From: Regnicoccus frigidus
GTDB taxonomy: Bacteria > Cyanobacteriota > Cyanobacteriia > PCC-6307 > Cyanobiaceae
Direction: 5' to 3'
Assembly (NCBI GenBank): GCA_025194985.1
Contig: JAOANE010000033.1
Location: 1-50,320, forward strand
Length of the DNA stretch: 50,320 bases
How positions within the stretch are numbered: the stretch's first letter is position 1; every line of letters begins with the position of its first letter. The notes under the pieces were generated by a model, which saw only the letters and a list, made by a program, of their open reading frames with translations, had not been told where the DNA came from and made no database searches. Below are positions 50,051 through 50,320 of the stretch, one piece after another. The position numbers and the translations under genes were made by a program.

Positions 50051-50320
50051 TCAGGAGAGGGACTCGATCACATAGGAGAGGAGCGACTTGAATTCCTTGG
50101 CGGCTTCAGGGCTCATGTCACGAGGAGCACAGGCGCGCTCACGGGTGTAGGAGAAGGCTTCGACATAGGCCGCGGTGGGCAGATTGAGGGCACGGTAGAC
50201 CTCACGAGCGCCGGCAATGCCCCACTCATCGATAGGACCGGTGCCGCCAACGACGAGGGAGTAGTTGATCAGACGCAGGTAGTGAGCGATGTCGCGGTAG
50301 CACTTGTCGGTTTTGACCTG
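50051..50320 (-). CDS. cpeA: Phycoerythrin alpha subunit, C-terminal part
   Basis: The 89 residues present include the bilin cysteine in DKCYRDIAHYLRLINY (equivalent to Cys82) and the second in RACAPRDMSP (Cys139), with DEWGIAGAREVYRAL between. Both are hallmarks of CpeA, class I phycoerythrin. It is not MpeA (phycoerythrin II), whose equivalent segment differs. The gene runs off the window end; cpeB is expected further right. It shows the cell makes phycoerythrin. Confidence 0.93.
   Translation of the reverse strand, partial: QVKTDKCYRDIAHYLRLINYSLVVGGTGPIDEWGIAGAREVYRALNLPTAAYVEAFSYTRERACAPRDMSPEAAKEFKSLLSYVIESLS

Noticed and set aside
1..50320. CRISPR arrays, insertion sequences, prophage or integrase genes
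   Set aside because: No regularly spaced repeats, transposase-like proteins or phage structural genes were found.

Overview
The window looks like chromosome from a high-GC picocyanobacterium of the Cyanobium / Synechococcus subcluster 5.2 type (alpha-cyanobacteria). The grounds are gene content and order: photosystem I psaD, ndhN next to the circadian gene ldpA, a PanC-Cmk fusion, CCB1, CAAD and a phycoerythrin-plus-phycocyanin rod gene cluster. All identifications come from reading the sequence and remembered family features; no database search was run.

Layout. 1-1321: 5' end of a ribosomal protein operon (rplC-rplD-rplW, minus strand) with a long leader. 1762-5046: ndhN, ldpA and an AAA/R3H ATPase on the plus strand; ldpA contains a perfect 29-bp inverted repeat. 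5165-7313: tRNA-Gln, a HAD phosphatase-like gene and recA behind a LexA-like operator. 7353-19691: housekeeping and metabolism (DUF1815, DUF2839, a DinG-like protein without a visible Walker A, tyrA, a CrtD-like desaturase, fructosamine kinase, CAAD, a JAMM protease beside MoeB-rhodanese, a tandem CobO, LarE, speD, recF, tRNA-Arg, a GNAT protein). 19699-25959: ppc, gshA, trpE and psaD on the minus strand, the first three joined by 4-base overlaps. 26083-29845: a degenerate histidine kinase, rodA and mrp. 29963-41332: hemF, an amidase-like protein, CCB1, RNase D, an LpxB-like protein, tRNA-Cys, orphan conserved proteins, an aldo/keto reductase, purM, rlpA and panC-cmk.

41636-50320 is a phycobilisome rod cluster read right to left: cpeA (cut by the window end), linkers cpeC, a double-domain linker and cpeE, then cpeS, cpeT, cpeR, then cpcB, cpcA, cpcE, cpcF and a low-molecular-weight tyrosine phosphatase. 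The order linker-linker-linker-S-T-R matches the cpeCDESTR operon known from freshwater phycoerythrin-containing cyanobacteria. The genes make the alpha and beta subunits, the rod linkers, the lyases that attach bilins and the phycoerythrin activator. Three intrinsic terminators lie inside the cluster (after cpeA, after the linkers, after cpcA), so abundant structural proteins appear separated from scarce lyases. Its base composition is clearly lower in G+C than the rest of the window, which fits transfer or separate evolution of the rod region.

Most striking unexplained features: the long hairpin inside ldpA, the absence of a canonical start codon for recF, the cpeS start that collides with a terminator, and several enzymes with degenerate catalytic motifs. 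No CRISPR array, insertion sequence or prophage was seen.
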